From the NCBI GenBank assembly GCA_018656865.1, contig JABHYO010000142.1:1-64000 (forward strand): a stretch of 64,000 nt of DNA. The letters run 5' to 3'. The DNA is from Gammaproteobacteria bacterium. GTDB lineage: Bacteria > Pseudomonadota > Gammaproteobacteria > Pseudomonadales > Azotimanducaceae. Every line of letters begins with the position of its first letter. Within the stretch, counting starts at the first letter, position 1. Under the pieces are notes generated by a model that was not told the origin of the DNA, ran no database searches, and was given only the letters and a program-made list of their open reading frames with translations. Shown here in pieces: positions 9,692 to 18,405 of the stretch. A program made the position numbers and the translations under genes.

Positions 9692-10711
9692 TTGAACATA
9701 AACAGACAATGGTTACTGGCTAAGCGCCCCGACGGAATAGTTGGCGCAGATAATTTTAGCTACAGCGAAACACCCATTCCTGAACCGGGCGAAGGAGAGG
9801 TGCTGGTGCGGAATTTGTATCTTTCTTTTGATCCGACACAGCGTGGCTGGATGCAGGATAAGGAAAGCTATATGCCGCCTGTTGAACTCGGTGAAGTCAT
9901 GCGCGCAGGGTCTATCGGTCAGGTGGTCGAATCGAACAATGATGGGTTTGCAAAGGGAGATCTGGTACAGAGCATTGGTGGCTGGCAGGATTTCTTTATC
10001 GCCCAGCCCGGACGTGGATTGGTAGGACTAAGCAAGTTGCCCGAAGGCGCACCCCCGACTTTGTTCTTGTCCGTGTTAGGTGTCACAGGATTGACCGCCT
10101 ACTGGGGCATGCTCGACCTGGGACATCCCAAAGAAGGTGAAACCTTGCTTGTTTCTGGCGCCGCGGGCGCTACAGGTTCAATTGCCGGTCAGATTGGTCG
10201 AATCAAAGGCTGTCGCGTGGTTGGCATAGCCGGTGGTCCTGAGAAATGTGCCTGGCTGATAAACGAAGCAGGCTTCGACGATGTCATTGATTATAAGAAC
10301 GAAGATGTCGAAGCTCGCATTGGCGAGACCTGTCCGAACAAAGTCGATATCTTCTTCGATAACGTCGGCGGCGATATTCTGGAAGCCGCCCTGAATCATC
10401 TCAATATGCGTGCCCGGGTTCTAATGTGCGGTGGTATTTCTGGCTACAACGCAACAGAAGCGATTCCGGGGCCATCAAATCTGATGAATTTGATTGGCAG
10501 TCGAGCGCATATGGAAGGTTTCCTTGTTGTCGACTATCTGGATCGCTCACATATAGCCGTGCCGGAGTTGCTGAATTGGGTCAATAGCGGCGAATTGAAG
10601 TATGAAGAAGACATACAAGAAGGATTCGAAAATATCCCGGACACCTTCACGCGTCTCTTTACCGGTAAAAACCTCGGCAAACAATTGCTGAAACTGGGAG
10701 ACCCCGCTTAA
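9692..10711 (+). CDS. Zinc-free medium-chain NADP-dependent oxidoreductase (CurA/PGR-like)
   Basis: A 339-residue medium-chain reductase of the CurA/15-oxoprostaglandin-13-reductase group, which reduces the C=C bond of enones. Visible are the LYLSFDPTQRGWM segment diagnostic of the group and the dinucleotide loop GAAGATGSIAGQIGRIKG. The cysteines and histidines that bind zinc in alcohol dehydrogenases are absent. The start is TTG at 9692 with GAGG ten bases upstream. It is convergent with the SDR at 10746. Confidence 0.9.
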   Translation: MNINRQWLLAKRPDGIVGADNFSYSETPIPEPGEGEVLVRNLYLSFDPTQRGWMQDKESYMPPVELGEVMRAGSIGQVVESNNDGFAKGDLVQSIGGWQDFFIAQPGRGLVGLSKLPEGAPPTLFLSVLGVTGLTAYWGMLDLGHPKEGETLLVSGAAGATGSIAGQIGRIKGCRVVGIAGGPEKCAWLINEAGFDDVIDYKNEDVEARIGETCPNKVDIFFDNVGGDILEAALNHLNMRARVLMCGGISGYNATEAIPGPSNLMNLIGSRAHMEGFLVVDYLDRSHIAVPELLNWVNSGELKYEEDIQEGFENIPDTFTRLFTGKNLGKQLLKLGDPA

Positions 10712-10745
10712 CCCGTTACCACCACGAGAGTCGCTAGCAATTTTG

Positions 10746-11594
10746 CTACATACCGCCGTTGAGGGTGATTCCGCCATCAACGGCAACAACCTGTCCGGTG
10801 ATCATGCGGGCTTCTTCTGAACTGAAGAAAACAGCCAGGCGTCCGATATCTTCGGGCGTCTGCTCTTCACCAAGCGGTGTCATTTGAGCGACAACACCTT
10901 CAAATACCTGCCTGTTGGTCATGTTCGCCATTTCTTTTTGGGTCATCTTTATTTGCGATGCCAAAAGCTCCCATGCTCGGGTCCAGAGTAGACCGGGGCA
11001 GATACAGTTCACGCGAATTTTTCTTGGGGCAAGTTCCTGCGCAAGCGATTTTGTCAGGTGAATCACTGCAGCCTTTGCCGCACCATAGCCCGGGCTTTGG
11101 GCTGCAGCCCCCAGCGCCGCGATAGATGAAATGTTGATGATCGAACCACCATCGTTCATTCGAGGCATGGCTGCAGTGGATGACGAGAAGGTTGTGCTTA
11201 AATTGTAGCGGATTGCCTGTTCCCACATTTCATCGGTCGTTGATAGAAATGCACTTGTTGGTGCGGGTGCGGAGTCATCGGTTGGTTCCAGGTCCATCTC
11301 CAGAAAACTGTCCAGCTCAGGACCGCCGATCCCGGCATTGTTAACAAGAATGTCCAGCTTGCCGAGCTTTTCTTCAACGGTATCAATAACCTTTCCCATG
11401 GCCTCCTGGCTGGCAGCGTCGGCAACAAGTCCTAATGCTTCGGTCGGCAGAGATGCCGCAGTTTCCTCAACCAGATCCTGTACCAGATCCGTCACCACGA
11501 CTTTGGCGTTGCGGGCGGCATAGCAATGCGCGATGCCTGCACCAATACCGCGGCCAGCGCCTGTAATTAGAACTACCTTGCCTTCTAAACTCAT
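10746..11594 (-). CDS. Short-chain dehydrogenase/reductase
   Basis: A 282-residue classical SDR. The cofactor motif is TGAGRGIG (residues about 11-18), the structural motif NNAG, and the active site Ser followed by YGAAK. An insertion after NNAG (about residues 95-120, acidic and Ser/Thr-rich) makes it somewhat longer than average. It lies 37 bases downstream of the zinc alcohol dehydrogenase on the same strand and is probably co-transcribed. Substrate unknown. Confidence 0.9.
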   Translation of the reverse strand: MSLEGKVVLITGAGRGIGAGIAHCYAARNAKVVVTDLVQDLVEETAASLPTEALGLVADAASQEAMGKVIDTVEEKLGKLDILVNNAGIGGPELDSFLEMDLEPTDDSAPAPTSAFLSTTDEMWEQAIRYNLSTTFSSSTAAMPRMNDGGSIINISSIAALGAAAQSPGYGAAKAAVIHLTKSLAQELAPRKIRVNCICPGLLWTRAWELLASQIKMTQKEMANMTNRQVFEGVVAQMTPLGEEQTPEDIGRLAVFFSSEEARMITGQVVAVDGGITLNGGM

Positions 11595-11631
11595 TGTTCA
11601 TGCCTCATTAGTTGAAAGATTCCGATCAGGA

Positions 11632-12726
11632 TCAGGGTTTGACGATAATCTTTGCATGTTGCTCCGGATCAGCGAGATCCTTGAATGCCTTCGGAACGCC
11701 ATCAATATCAACGGTGCCGGTAATCATTGGTTCGGCAAGAATCTCGCCTTCCGCAATTTTGAATAGTGTGGCGGTGAACTCCTCCGGTGTGTAACCCAGG
11801 GCAAACTGGATATTGAGTTCACCGGTGATACCGTTCATCGGCGTGAACGTGTCTTCTTCCATGCAAACACCGACAACAACGATCCGACCGCCTTGTTTGG
11901 AACCTGCCATCATCTGATTGATGATCCCGGGTACGCCAACACATTCAAAATAAACGCCGGTCCTCAATCCTGGCATCCCCGTCAAAAAGTCTGGAGGTAA
12001 CGTTTCGCCGTCAACCCCGTGTGTGGCGAGTTCAGACCACTTTTCGTAGGGGGATGATTTCGATGGGTCAACGATGATATCTGCTCCCATTGTTTCAGCC
12101 AGTTGCCGCCGTGCGCTGCTATAGTCGGATGCGACGATAGGGCCGATGCCTTTCAGCTTGAGCGCTGCAATCACTGCCAGTCCAACCGGTCCGCAACCGA
12201 TGACTAACGGGAGTTCATCTCCCTTCAGTCGAGCCATTTCTACAGCGTGGCAGCCGACAGCCATAGGCTCTGTGAGAGCTGCCATTTCAGAAGACAAGCC
12301 GTTGGGGACTTCCAGCAACATGGGTTCGCTCAATACCATTTGTTCAGAATAACCACCGGGTACTTCACTGGAGTAACCGATTGCGGTTACTCCACTTTGG
12401 CGTGGCAGAATAGGCACGGAGCAGACGCGGGTGCCCACCTTGATCTGTCCGGTTGTTCCCGGGCCATGAGCGAGGACCTCGGCACAGAATTCGTGCCCCA
12501 TGATCACGTCTCCCGACATGTCCATCGAGTCAGGCACATTGGTACCTTCTGATGCGTCAGCTCCTTGTGCGGCCTCTGCAATTTTGTGAGCAAAGTCGAG
12601 TGTGTGTAGATCTGAACCACAAATTCCACATGCCAATGTTTTAACCAGTACCTCGCCTTGTTCCGGAATCGGGCTTGGGACATCTTCGACCACTAATTTC
12701 GCGTTTCTCATGACAACTGCACGCAT
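11632..12726 (-). CDS. Zinc-binding medium-chain alcohol/polyol dehydrogenase
   Basis: A 364-residue enzyme starting MRAVVMRNAKLVVEDV. ATG 12726 is preferred over an upstream in-frame ATG at 12834 because GGAGA lies seven bases before it and the family's N-terminus begins there. Catalytic zinc ligands are visible in CGICGSDLHTL and GHEFCAEV, and the nucleotide loop is GCGPVGLAVIA. The four-cysteine structural zinc lobe is missing. It probably forms an operon with the SDR at 10746. Confidence 0.88.
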   Translation of the reverse strand: MRAVVMRNAKLVVEDVPSPIPEQGEVLVKTLACGICGSDLHTLDFAHKIAEAAQGADASEGTNVPDSMDMSGDVIMGHEFCAEVLAHGPGTTGQIKVGTRVCSVPILPRQSGVTAIGYSSEVPGGYSEQMVLSEPMLLEVPNGLSSEMAALTEPMAVGCHAVEMARLKGDELPLVIGCGPVGLAVIAALKLKGIGPIVASDYSSARRQLAETMGADIIVDPSKSSPYEKWSELATHGVDGETLPPDFLTGMPGLRTGVYFECVGVPGIINQMMAGSKQGGRIVVVGVCMEEDTFTPMNGITGELNIQFALGYTPEEFTATLFKIAEGEILAEPMITGTVDIDGVPKAFKDLADPEQHAKIIVKP

Positions 12727-12838
12727 TAATTTTCTCCAGCCTCTGTTCACTGACAAAGTACTGATGTGTTCTTTGGTTGTAAAGCTGATAGCAAAAGTAG
12801 CTAAGCGCATTGCCTGAGAATTGTGCCGAATCAATTTT

Positions 12839-12868
12839 TTGACAGTTTGTCCACATACAACGTGTTAT
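12839..12868 (+). promoter_or_regulatory. Predicted sigma-70 promoter of the 12908 SDR
   Basis: A perfect -35 hexamer TTGACA (12839-12844), an 18-base spacer and a -10-like TGTTAT (12863-12868), followed 40 bases later by AGGAGG and the GTG start at 12908. It lies in the divergent gap between the alcohol dehydrogenase and the SDR. Confidence 0.5.
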
Positions 12869-12907
12869 TGTTTTTCTGTTTAGAAAGCGCAAACAGGAGG
12901 CAATAGA

Positions 12908-13726
12908 GTGACTGATAGAAAGGCGATATTCATTACCGGTGGTAGCGGTGGTATGGGGGTTGCGACGGGCAAGCACTTTGCTGAGCGTGGCTGGTTGGTA
13001 GGTCTCTACGATCTGGATGAAGAAATTCTTCGTGCGGCGGCGGCTGACTTCGATCCTGACAGCATTATTACCGGCCGCCTTGATGTCACTGTGGAATCAG
13101 ATTTCGGTCCTGCAATCGATGCGTTTGCGGAGCGTTCCGGTGGGCGCATGGATGTCATGTTCAACAATGCGGGGATCGCGCCCGGTGGCTGGTTCGATGA
13201 GATGGCTACGGAGACGATTCGTCAGATGGTCGAGGTCAATATTATGGGAGTGATCTATGGCATGAGAGCATCGTTGCCGCTGCTCAAGGCAACAGACAAT
13301 TCGTTGTGCATGAGTACTTCTTCATCAGCGGCGACCTATGGTCAACCCATGCGAGCCGTTTATGCGGCGACAAAGTTCGCAGTAAAAGGGCTGACCGAGG
13401 CGCTTTCTCTCGAATACGAACGGTTTGGCATTAGGACTGCGGATCTTTTACCGGGTTGTATCGACACGCCTATGTTACGGCGGGAATCCGCCAAGGGAGC
13501 CGGTCGACCGTTTGAAGAATCCATGCTGGATAACCTGCCTAAAGAGGGACCCTACAAGCTGATGCCTGCGACAGCCATCGCAGAGGCGGTGTGGGCTGCT
13601 TATGAAAACAGCGATCAGGTTCACTTCTACGTGCCGGAAGAAGTCGGCAACACGGACCGTATGAAGATGCAGGATATAGACCTTGCTAAAAATGAGTCCC
13701 GAGGCTTCTTCCTTCGAGACAGGTAA
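12908..13726 (+). CDS. Short-chain dehydrogenase/reductase
   Basis: A 272-residue classical SDR with the cofactor motif TGGSGGMG, the NNAG motif and the active-site YAATK. GTG start at 12908 with AGGAGG seven bases upstream. The C-terminal part (HFYVPEEVGNTDRMK) is typical of SDRs annotated as SDR family oxidoreductases of unknown substrate. It is convergent with the large ABC-peptidase gene. Confidence 0.9.
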   Translation: MTDRKAIFITGGSGGMGVATGKHFAERGWLVGLYDLDEEILRAAAADFDPDSIITGRLDVTVESDFGPAIDAFAERSGGRMDVMFNNAGIAPGGWFDEMATETIRQMVEVNIMGVIYGMRASLPLLKATDNSLCMSTSSSAATYGQPMRAVYAATKFAVKGLTEALSLEYERFGIRTADLLPGCIDTPMLRRESAKGAGRPFEESMLDNLPKEGPYKLMPATAIAEAVWAAYENSDQVHFYVPEEVGNTDRMKMQDIDLAKNESRGFFLRDR

Positions 13727-13758
13727 GTTCCTGCACTACGGACTAATCAATCGGGTTC

Positions 13759-16700
13759 TTAGTGAAAGCGGCCCCTTTCCGCCGCGCTTCGAAAATCGAT
13801 TGTCTTTATGTTGTCGTCCGGATTGCGATCGATCAACTTGTTGAACGGGTCGATACCTACGGCGTAAGGCTTCGTGGCCGTGCTGATCGTTATGGTTGTG
13901 GTGGCGTCGCTGATCATGCGTTTTTCAATCTGTATGACATCGTGCAGTTTCGTTTCGTCGTCTTTTTCCCCTAGCAACGCGATATCAAAAAGACCGCTCG
14001 CATCGACCGGGGTTTCTCTGCCTTCACCGTCGGCTTCAAACTTCTTGATGGCGACAGTCATGGTGACGTCATATTGCCCGTCACTGTTCTCTGCGACGGT
14101 GACCTTATCGACCTTCAGATCGAAGAGTACAATTTTTTCCAGCATGTCGGTGATTAAGGCCGAATACTCAGGGCCTGCAGCAAGACGGATCTCAGCAATC
14201 AAATCCTGGGTGGTCGGGTAGGGTGCTGATTTAAAAGCGTACTTGTGTAAGAACGACCGCAATGCGGCATTGATTTTTTCTTTGCCGATGTAGTCCTGCA
14301 GTGCGTACAAAACGACACTGCCTTTGCGATAGTGGATGTACTGCTGGTTTTCGACCAGGCTGATGGGTAGTTCTTCGATCAGTTCACCACCTCGATCCCG
14401 AAGGTAACGATCCAACTCAAATTCGAGAAACTGTTTCATCTTGTCTTTGCCGTATTCCTCTTCCATAACCATCAGGGCAAAGTACTGGGCCAGGGTTTCT
14501 ACGATCATGGTCTGCCCCTGAACGTCTGCACCCAGGACCTGATGGGCCCACCACTGGTGGGCCAGCTCATGGGCAGTGACATAGAAGACGTAGTCAATGT
14601 GTGATTTGTCGCGAAGATCTGCAGTGAATCCGATTGCTTCCGAAAATGGGATGGTGTTGGGGAAAGATTGCGCGAATGCGCCCTGGTACCTTGGGAACTC
14701 AATGATTTTAAACTGACGATACTGATAAGGGGTGAAATTGGACTCGAAATAGTCGAGTGACTGTTTAACAGCGTAAATCATTCGGTCCACGTTGTAGTCG
14801 TGCTGGTAGGCCACTTCGATGGCGACATCATTGTGGCTGTCTTTCTTTACCTGGTAGTCACCGGAAATAAAGGAAAAGAAATTCCAGATGGGTTCATCCA
14901 TTTTGTAATGGAAGTAGGCGCGATCGTTTTCGGTCCATTGCTTCTGCAGGTAGCCTGGGGCAATGGCAATCTGATCGCTGCTTGTTGAGACCACGGTTTC
15001 AAAATTTGTACGTATGCTGCCACCAAAGTTGGTTACAAGCTTTCCCGCTTCATCCTCGATGGGTCGCATACGCTGGACTGGTTCAAGGTCAAATTTTCGC
15101 CGCTTGTTGTTGTCCTGTAACTCTCCATTTGACTGATAACCAATCAATGGCAGGACATCCTGATTGTTAAAGAAAGTGCCATTATCGGTCAGTTTCATGC
15201 TGGCACCGGAATTTCGGAATCCCGGGGTGAGCCAACTGGTCTCAACTGCAACATTTATTTCTTCCCCTGGAGCTAAGGGTTTATCGAGGTCGTAGATGCG
15301 ATAACCGAACCTGTCGTCGTCGTGTGTCAATGTGGAATCGGGAACGTCAAGCTGATTGATTTCGATCAAGGGGGGGTGAGTGAAATGGATGGAGTCGATG
15401 GCTTGCCCGGTCAGGTTTTTCAGCTGGTAGGTTGCCCTGGTTCGTACTTCCCGTTCTTTCGGGTAGATGTCAACTTCAGTATATAAATCGATCACATCTG
15501 GCTGAGGTAGATGCTGATACTGTTTATATTTCTTCTCGTAGTCTGCTTGGAGCTCCTCAAAATCGAGATTACTGATGTGCTCATTCAAGATATTGGTGTT
15601 GTAGTAGATGTAACCGCCAGTAGTTACCAGGGCGACAACCGTCGCTGCCGCAAGGCTGCGGACTGTTGGTGTGACACGCTGCTTCGCCACGGCAATAGCT
15701 GTCTTGATAGTAAACTCCGCACCCCTCGGCCATAGCAGATGGGTAGCGATAAGCAGCAGTAGTCCCCAGAGAGACCAGTAGAGGGTAAACCAGAGATACG
15801 GTGTTAGCAGGTGGCTGTAGCCCGTGAAATCGGAATATGCCACGCCGGGTTTATCCAGGCGGTACAGGTACTGTTCGAAACCAAGTTGTGGCAGTGCGAT
15901 CAACGAAACCGCATAGAGCACCATCAGAAACATTGTCATGTATCGACTTCGGGTCATGACAAAGAAGAAGACAGACAGCACACACATGAAATAGAGTGGG
16001 AATTGAAAGAAGAACAGCAGCCCAGTGAGATAAGTGAGCACATTGAATTCGTAGTAATTGTGGTAGATTTGCACGCCGAAGGCCGCGCACATCGCGACGA
16101 GCAGCATCATTATGACAACCATGATGAGCGCGGTGAGCTTGGCCGCCATCATCACCCAGTTCGGGTATGGTAGTGAATCTGTAATCTCGCTGAAGTTCAC
16201 ACTCCGTTCTTTTAGCATGATTTCGGCGGAGTAATAGACGAGTACGCCGAGCAGCGAGAACGCTAGAGTGCCATTGATGATGCTGATCAGCGTGGCGCTG
16301 GTTGGGTAAACCGGCGTACCAAACCGATTCTCGATGCTGCCAGCGGCACCACCGATGACATTCAATAATCCGAACAATAACAGCACGATAAAGGGTGCAC
16401 TCCACACAATATTGCGGATCTCAAATCGGCTTTGTGCCAGATACTGACTAAATTGCGCCCTGGTATCGAAGTGTGGGTTTACATTGGGGAGCTCCAGTTG
16501 GTTTGCGAATACCGGTTGTTCCTCTGGTTCCGTGCTTGTTGCCTGGGATTTCTTCTTGCCAAATCGAACCTTTTCGATCGAAAAGGGGAACAAGACATAG
16601 GACAACGCCAGGAAGGCAAGGCCAATGGCTAGCCACAATATCCGATTGAACAACAGGTTGCCTTCGACGACTGGAATAAGCTCATTTTTCTCGAACACCG

Positions 16701-17370
16701 TCCAGTAGCGCATCTGCTCACCCAGAGCAGTGAGACCAAAAGGCTCGATCTTCGACACCAGCTCGATGGTCTCCGGTTCATCGAAACTGCCGATCACAAA
16801 TGTCAGCATCAGCAGTGCGATGGCTGCCACATAGGTATACATCATGTTGCGGGTGACAGTTGCCAGACAGAAGAATATGCATGAAGCGGTGAAAATGTTT
16901 GGCAGGACAATGGCCCAGGAGGCAAACCAGTATGCTTCGAAACTGATGGCGCCTATGCGTTCCTGGTCAAGCCATGGCATCAGCTCGCCGACGAAGACAC
17001 CAAGACCGGCCGAAAAATAGATTCCAAAAGAGAAGAGAAGCGCCCCAAAAAATCGACCGTAGATGTAGTCCGCTTTACGGACCCGGGTCGTAAAGAAGAG
17101 TTCTGCAGTCTTCTGTTCGAAGTCCCGCACCACGCCGCTAGCAACAAAAGCGACTGCACCGAAAAGCGCTAAAATGGACGCTGAGGCAAGTGTGCTGATA
17201 ACCGCTATCGGTGCATTGATGTTGGCGTTATTGAAGTTTGGGCCCATCGAAACGTTGGGTGAAGTGGTCGCTAGAAACGTCAGTAGAAAAAACACACTGC
17301 AGAGTATGTAAAAAAGCCGTTGGCGCAGGTGGTAATTCAGCTCGAATGTAAAAACTGGTGTGAACATCAC
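13759..17370 (-). CDS. ABC-2 type permease fused to M1 family metallopeptidase domain
   Basis: A 1203-residue fusion. Residues about 1-570 form an ABC-2 permease with about 12 TM segments in two halves. Residues about 600-1200 are a periplasmic M1 aminopeptidase-like domain with the zinc site HELAHQWW (His934-His938) and the third ligand Glu in ETLAQY about 20 residues on. The usual GAMEN exopeptidase motif is replaced by GAFAQSFPNT, as in this ABC-linked subfamily, so aminopeptidase activity is uncertain. The ATPase is the next gene upstream (six-base gap), so the two form one transporter of unknown cargo. Confidence 0.9.
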   Translation of the reverse strand: MMFTPVFTFELNYHLRQRLFYILCSVFFLLTFLATTSPNVSMGPNFNNANINAPIAVISTLASASILALFGAVAFVASGVVRDFEQKTAELFFTTRVRKADYIYGRFFGALLFSFGIYFSAGLGVFVGELMPWLDQERIGAISFEAYWFASWAIVLPNIFTASCIFFCLATVTRNMMYTYVAAIALLMLTFVIGSFDEPETIELVSKIEPFGLTALGEQMRYWTVFEKNELIPVVEGNLLFNRILWLAIGLAFLALSYVLFPFSIEKVRFGKKKSQATSTEPEEQPVFANQLELPNVNPHFDTRAQFSQYLAQSRFEIRNIVWSAPFIVLLLFGLLNVIGGAAGSIENRFGTPVYPTSATLISIINGTLAFSLLGVLVYYSAEIMLKERSVNFSEITDSLPYPNWVMMAAKLTALIMVVIMMLLVAMCAAFGVQIYHNYYEFNVLTYLTGLLFFFQFPLYFMCVLSVFFFVMTRSRYMTMFLMVLYAVSLIALPQLGFEQYLYRLDKPGVAYSDFTGYSHLLTPYLWFTLYWSLWGLLLLIATHLLWPRGAEFTIKTAIAVAKQRVTPTVRSLAAATVVALVTTGGYIYYNTNILNEHISNLDFEELQADYEKKYKQYQHLPQPDVIDLYTEVDIYPKEREVRTRATYQLKNLTGQAIDSIHFTHPPLIEINQLDVPDSTLTHDDDRFGYRIYDLDKPLAPGEEINVAVETSWLTPGFRNSGASMKLTDNGTFFNNQDVLPLIGYQSNGELQDNNKRRKFDLEPVQRMRPIEDEAGKLVTNFGGSIRTNFETVVSTSSDQIAIAPGYLQKQWTENDRAYFHYKMDEPIWNFFSFISGDYQVKKDSHNDVAIEVAYQHDYNVDRMIYAVKQSLDYFESNFTPYQYRQFKIIEFPRYQGAFAQSFPNTIPFSEAIGFTADLRDKSHIDYVFYVTAHELAHQWWAHQVLGADVQGQTMIVETLAQYFALMVMEEEYGKDKMKQFLEFELDRYLRDRGGELIEELPISLVENQQYIHYRKGSVVLYALQDYIGKEKINAALRSFLHKYAFKSAPYPTTQDLIAEIRLAAGPEYSALITDMLEKIVLFDLKVDKVTVAENSDGQYDVTMTVAIKKFEADGEGRETPVDASGLFDIALLGEKDDETKLHDVIQIEKRMISDATTTITISTATKPYAVGIDPFNKLIDRNPDDNIKTIDFRSAAERGRFH

Positions 17371-17376
17371 AGATTC

Positions 17377-18261
17377 CTAGAAACTGACGGAAATGCCATT
17401 GGCACTTAATGTGGAGAAATAGATATCCTCGAGATTGGCTTCGACTGGCTCGAACAGGTCCCCTGGAGACTGGTCCGCTAGCACATGTATGACAGTTTCT
17501 CCCGCCGACAGGTGCGACAGGATAACCTGGTGCTCGGCGCGATATTGTTCGAGTTCAGAACGCTTGATTCGGGTTCGCCAGAGACGATTTTTTAGTTGTT
17601 TCAGAACCTCAGTGGGCCTTCCTGTCAGGAGGATTTCGCCATTCCCCAGGATGGCCATGTTGGCGCAGAGGTCGCTCACATCTTCGACAATATGTGTCGA
17701 GAGTATGACGACGATATTTTCCCCTATTTCCGCAAGCAGGTTATGAAAGCGATTGCGTTCGCTGGGGTCGAGACCTGCAGTAGGCTCATCGACGATGATC
17801 AGCTTCGGTTCACCGATCATTGCCTGCGCAATGCCGAAGCGCTGTTTCATGCCGCCGGAAAATGTATCGATGGCTTTTTTCCGGACATCGTAGAGATTGG
17901 TCTGGTGAAGCAAAGCTTCGATGAGTTCTTTCCGCTCACCGGAGTGGGTGACACCTTTCAGCGTTGCAAGGTGATCCAGCATTAATAGCGGAGAAACTCG
18001 CGGATATACACCGAACTCCTGGGGCAGGTAGCCCAGCACTCGGCGCAGGCCGTCCTTGTCATTGATGATATCGATATCGCCCAGAGTCGCCTCACCGCTG
18101 TCAGGTTCCTGCAAGGTTGCCAGAGTCCTCATGAGTGTGGATTTTCCCGCGCCGTTCGGACCCAGTAACCCGAACATGCCGGTTGGGATTTCGAGAGAGA
18201 TGTTCTTCAGTGCTTCAACACCGTTGGCGTAGGTTTTCGACAGATTCTTAATCGATAGCAT
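17377..18261 (-). CDS. ABC transporter ATP-binding protein
   Basis: A 294-residue ATPase with Walker A GPNGAGKST, Q-loop PQEFG, signature FSGGMKQR, Walker B LIIVDEP and the H-loop STHIVED. It pairs with the fused permease-peptidase immediately downstream (six-base gap), making a two-gene exporter or extrusion unit. The C-terminal about 80 residues are outside the core and fit the regulatory tail common in ABC-2 ATPases. Confidence 0.93.
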   Translation of the reverse strand: MLSIKNLSKTYANGVEALKNISLEIPTGMFGLLGPNGAGKSTLMRTLATLQEPDSGEATLGDIDIINDKDGLRRVLGYLPQEFGVYPRVSPLLMLDHLATLKGVTHSGERKELIEALLHQTNLYDVRKKAIDTFSGGMKQRFGIAQAMIGEPKLIIVDEPTAGLDPSERNRFHNLLAEIGENIVVILSTHIVEDVSDLCANMAILGNGEILLTGRPTEVLKQLKNRLWRTRIKRSELEQYRAEHQVILSHLSAGETVIHVLADQSPGDLFEPVEANLEDIYFSTLSANGISVSF

Positions 18262-18405
18262 GGGGCCGGCCCGGAAAAGGTTCTTGGTGGGGCTTTTTTA
18301 TCCCATCATCAGATCAGAAGAAAGATGTTTCCGGTGAGTTGCAGTAACAGCACGGCTAGCTGAGGCGCAGGCTGGAATCTGGCGAGGTCCGCGGCAGCCA
18401 GCGTT

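Noticed and set aside
15851-16405. Long open frame antisense to the permease-peptidase gene
   Set aside because: A shadow of the coding strand with no family features.
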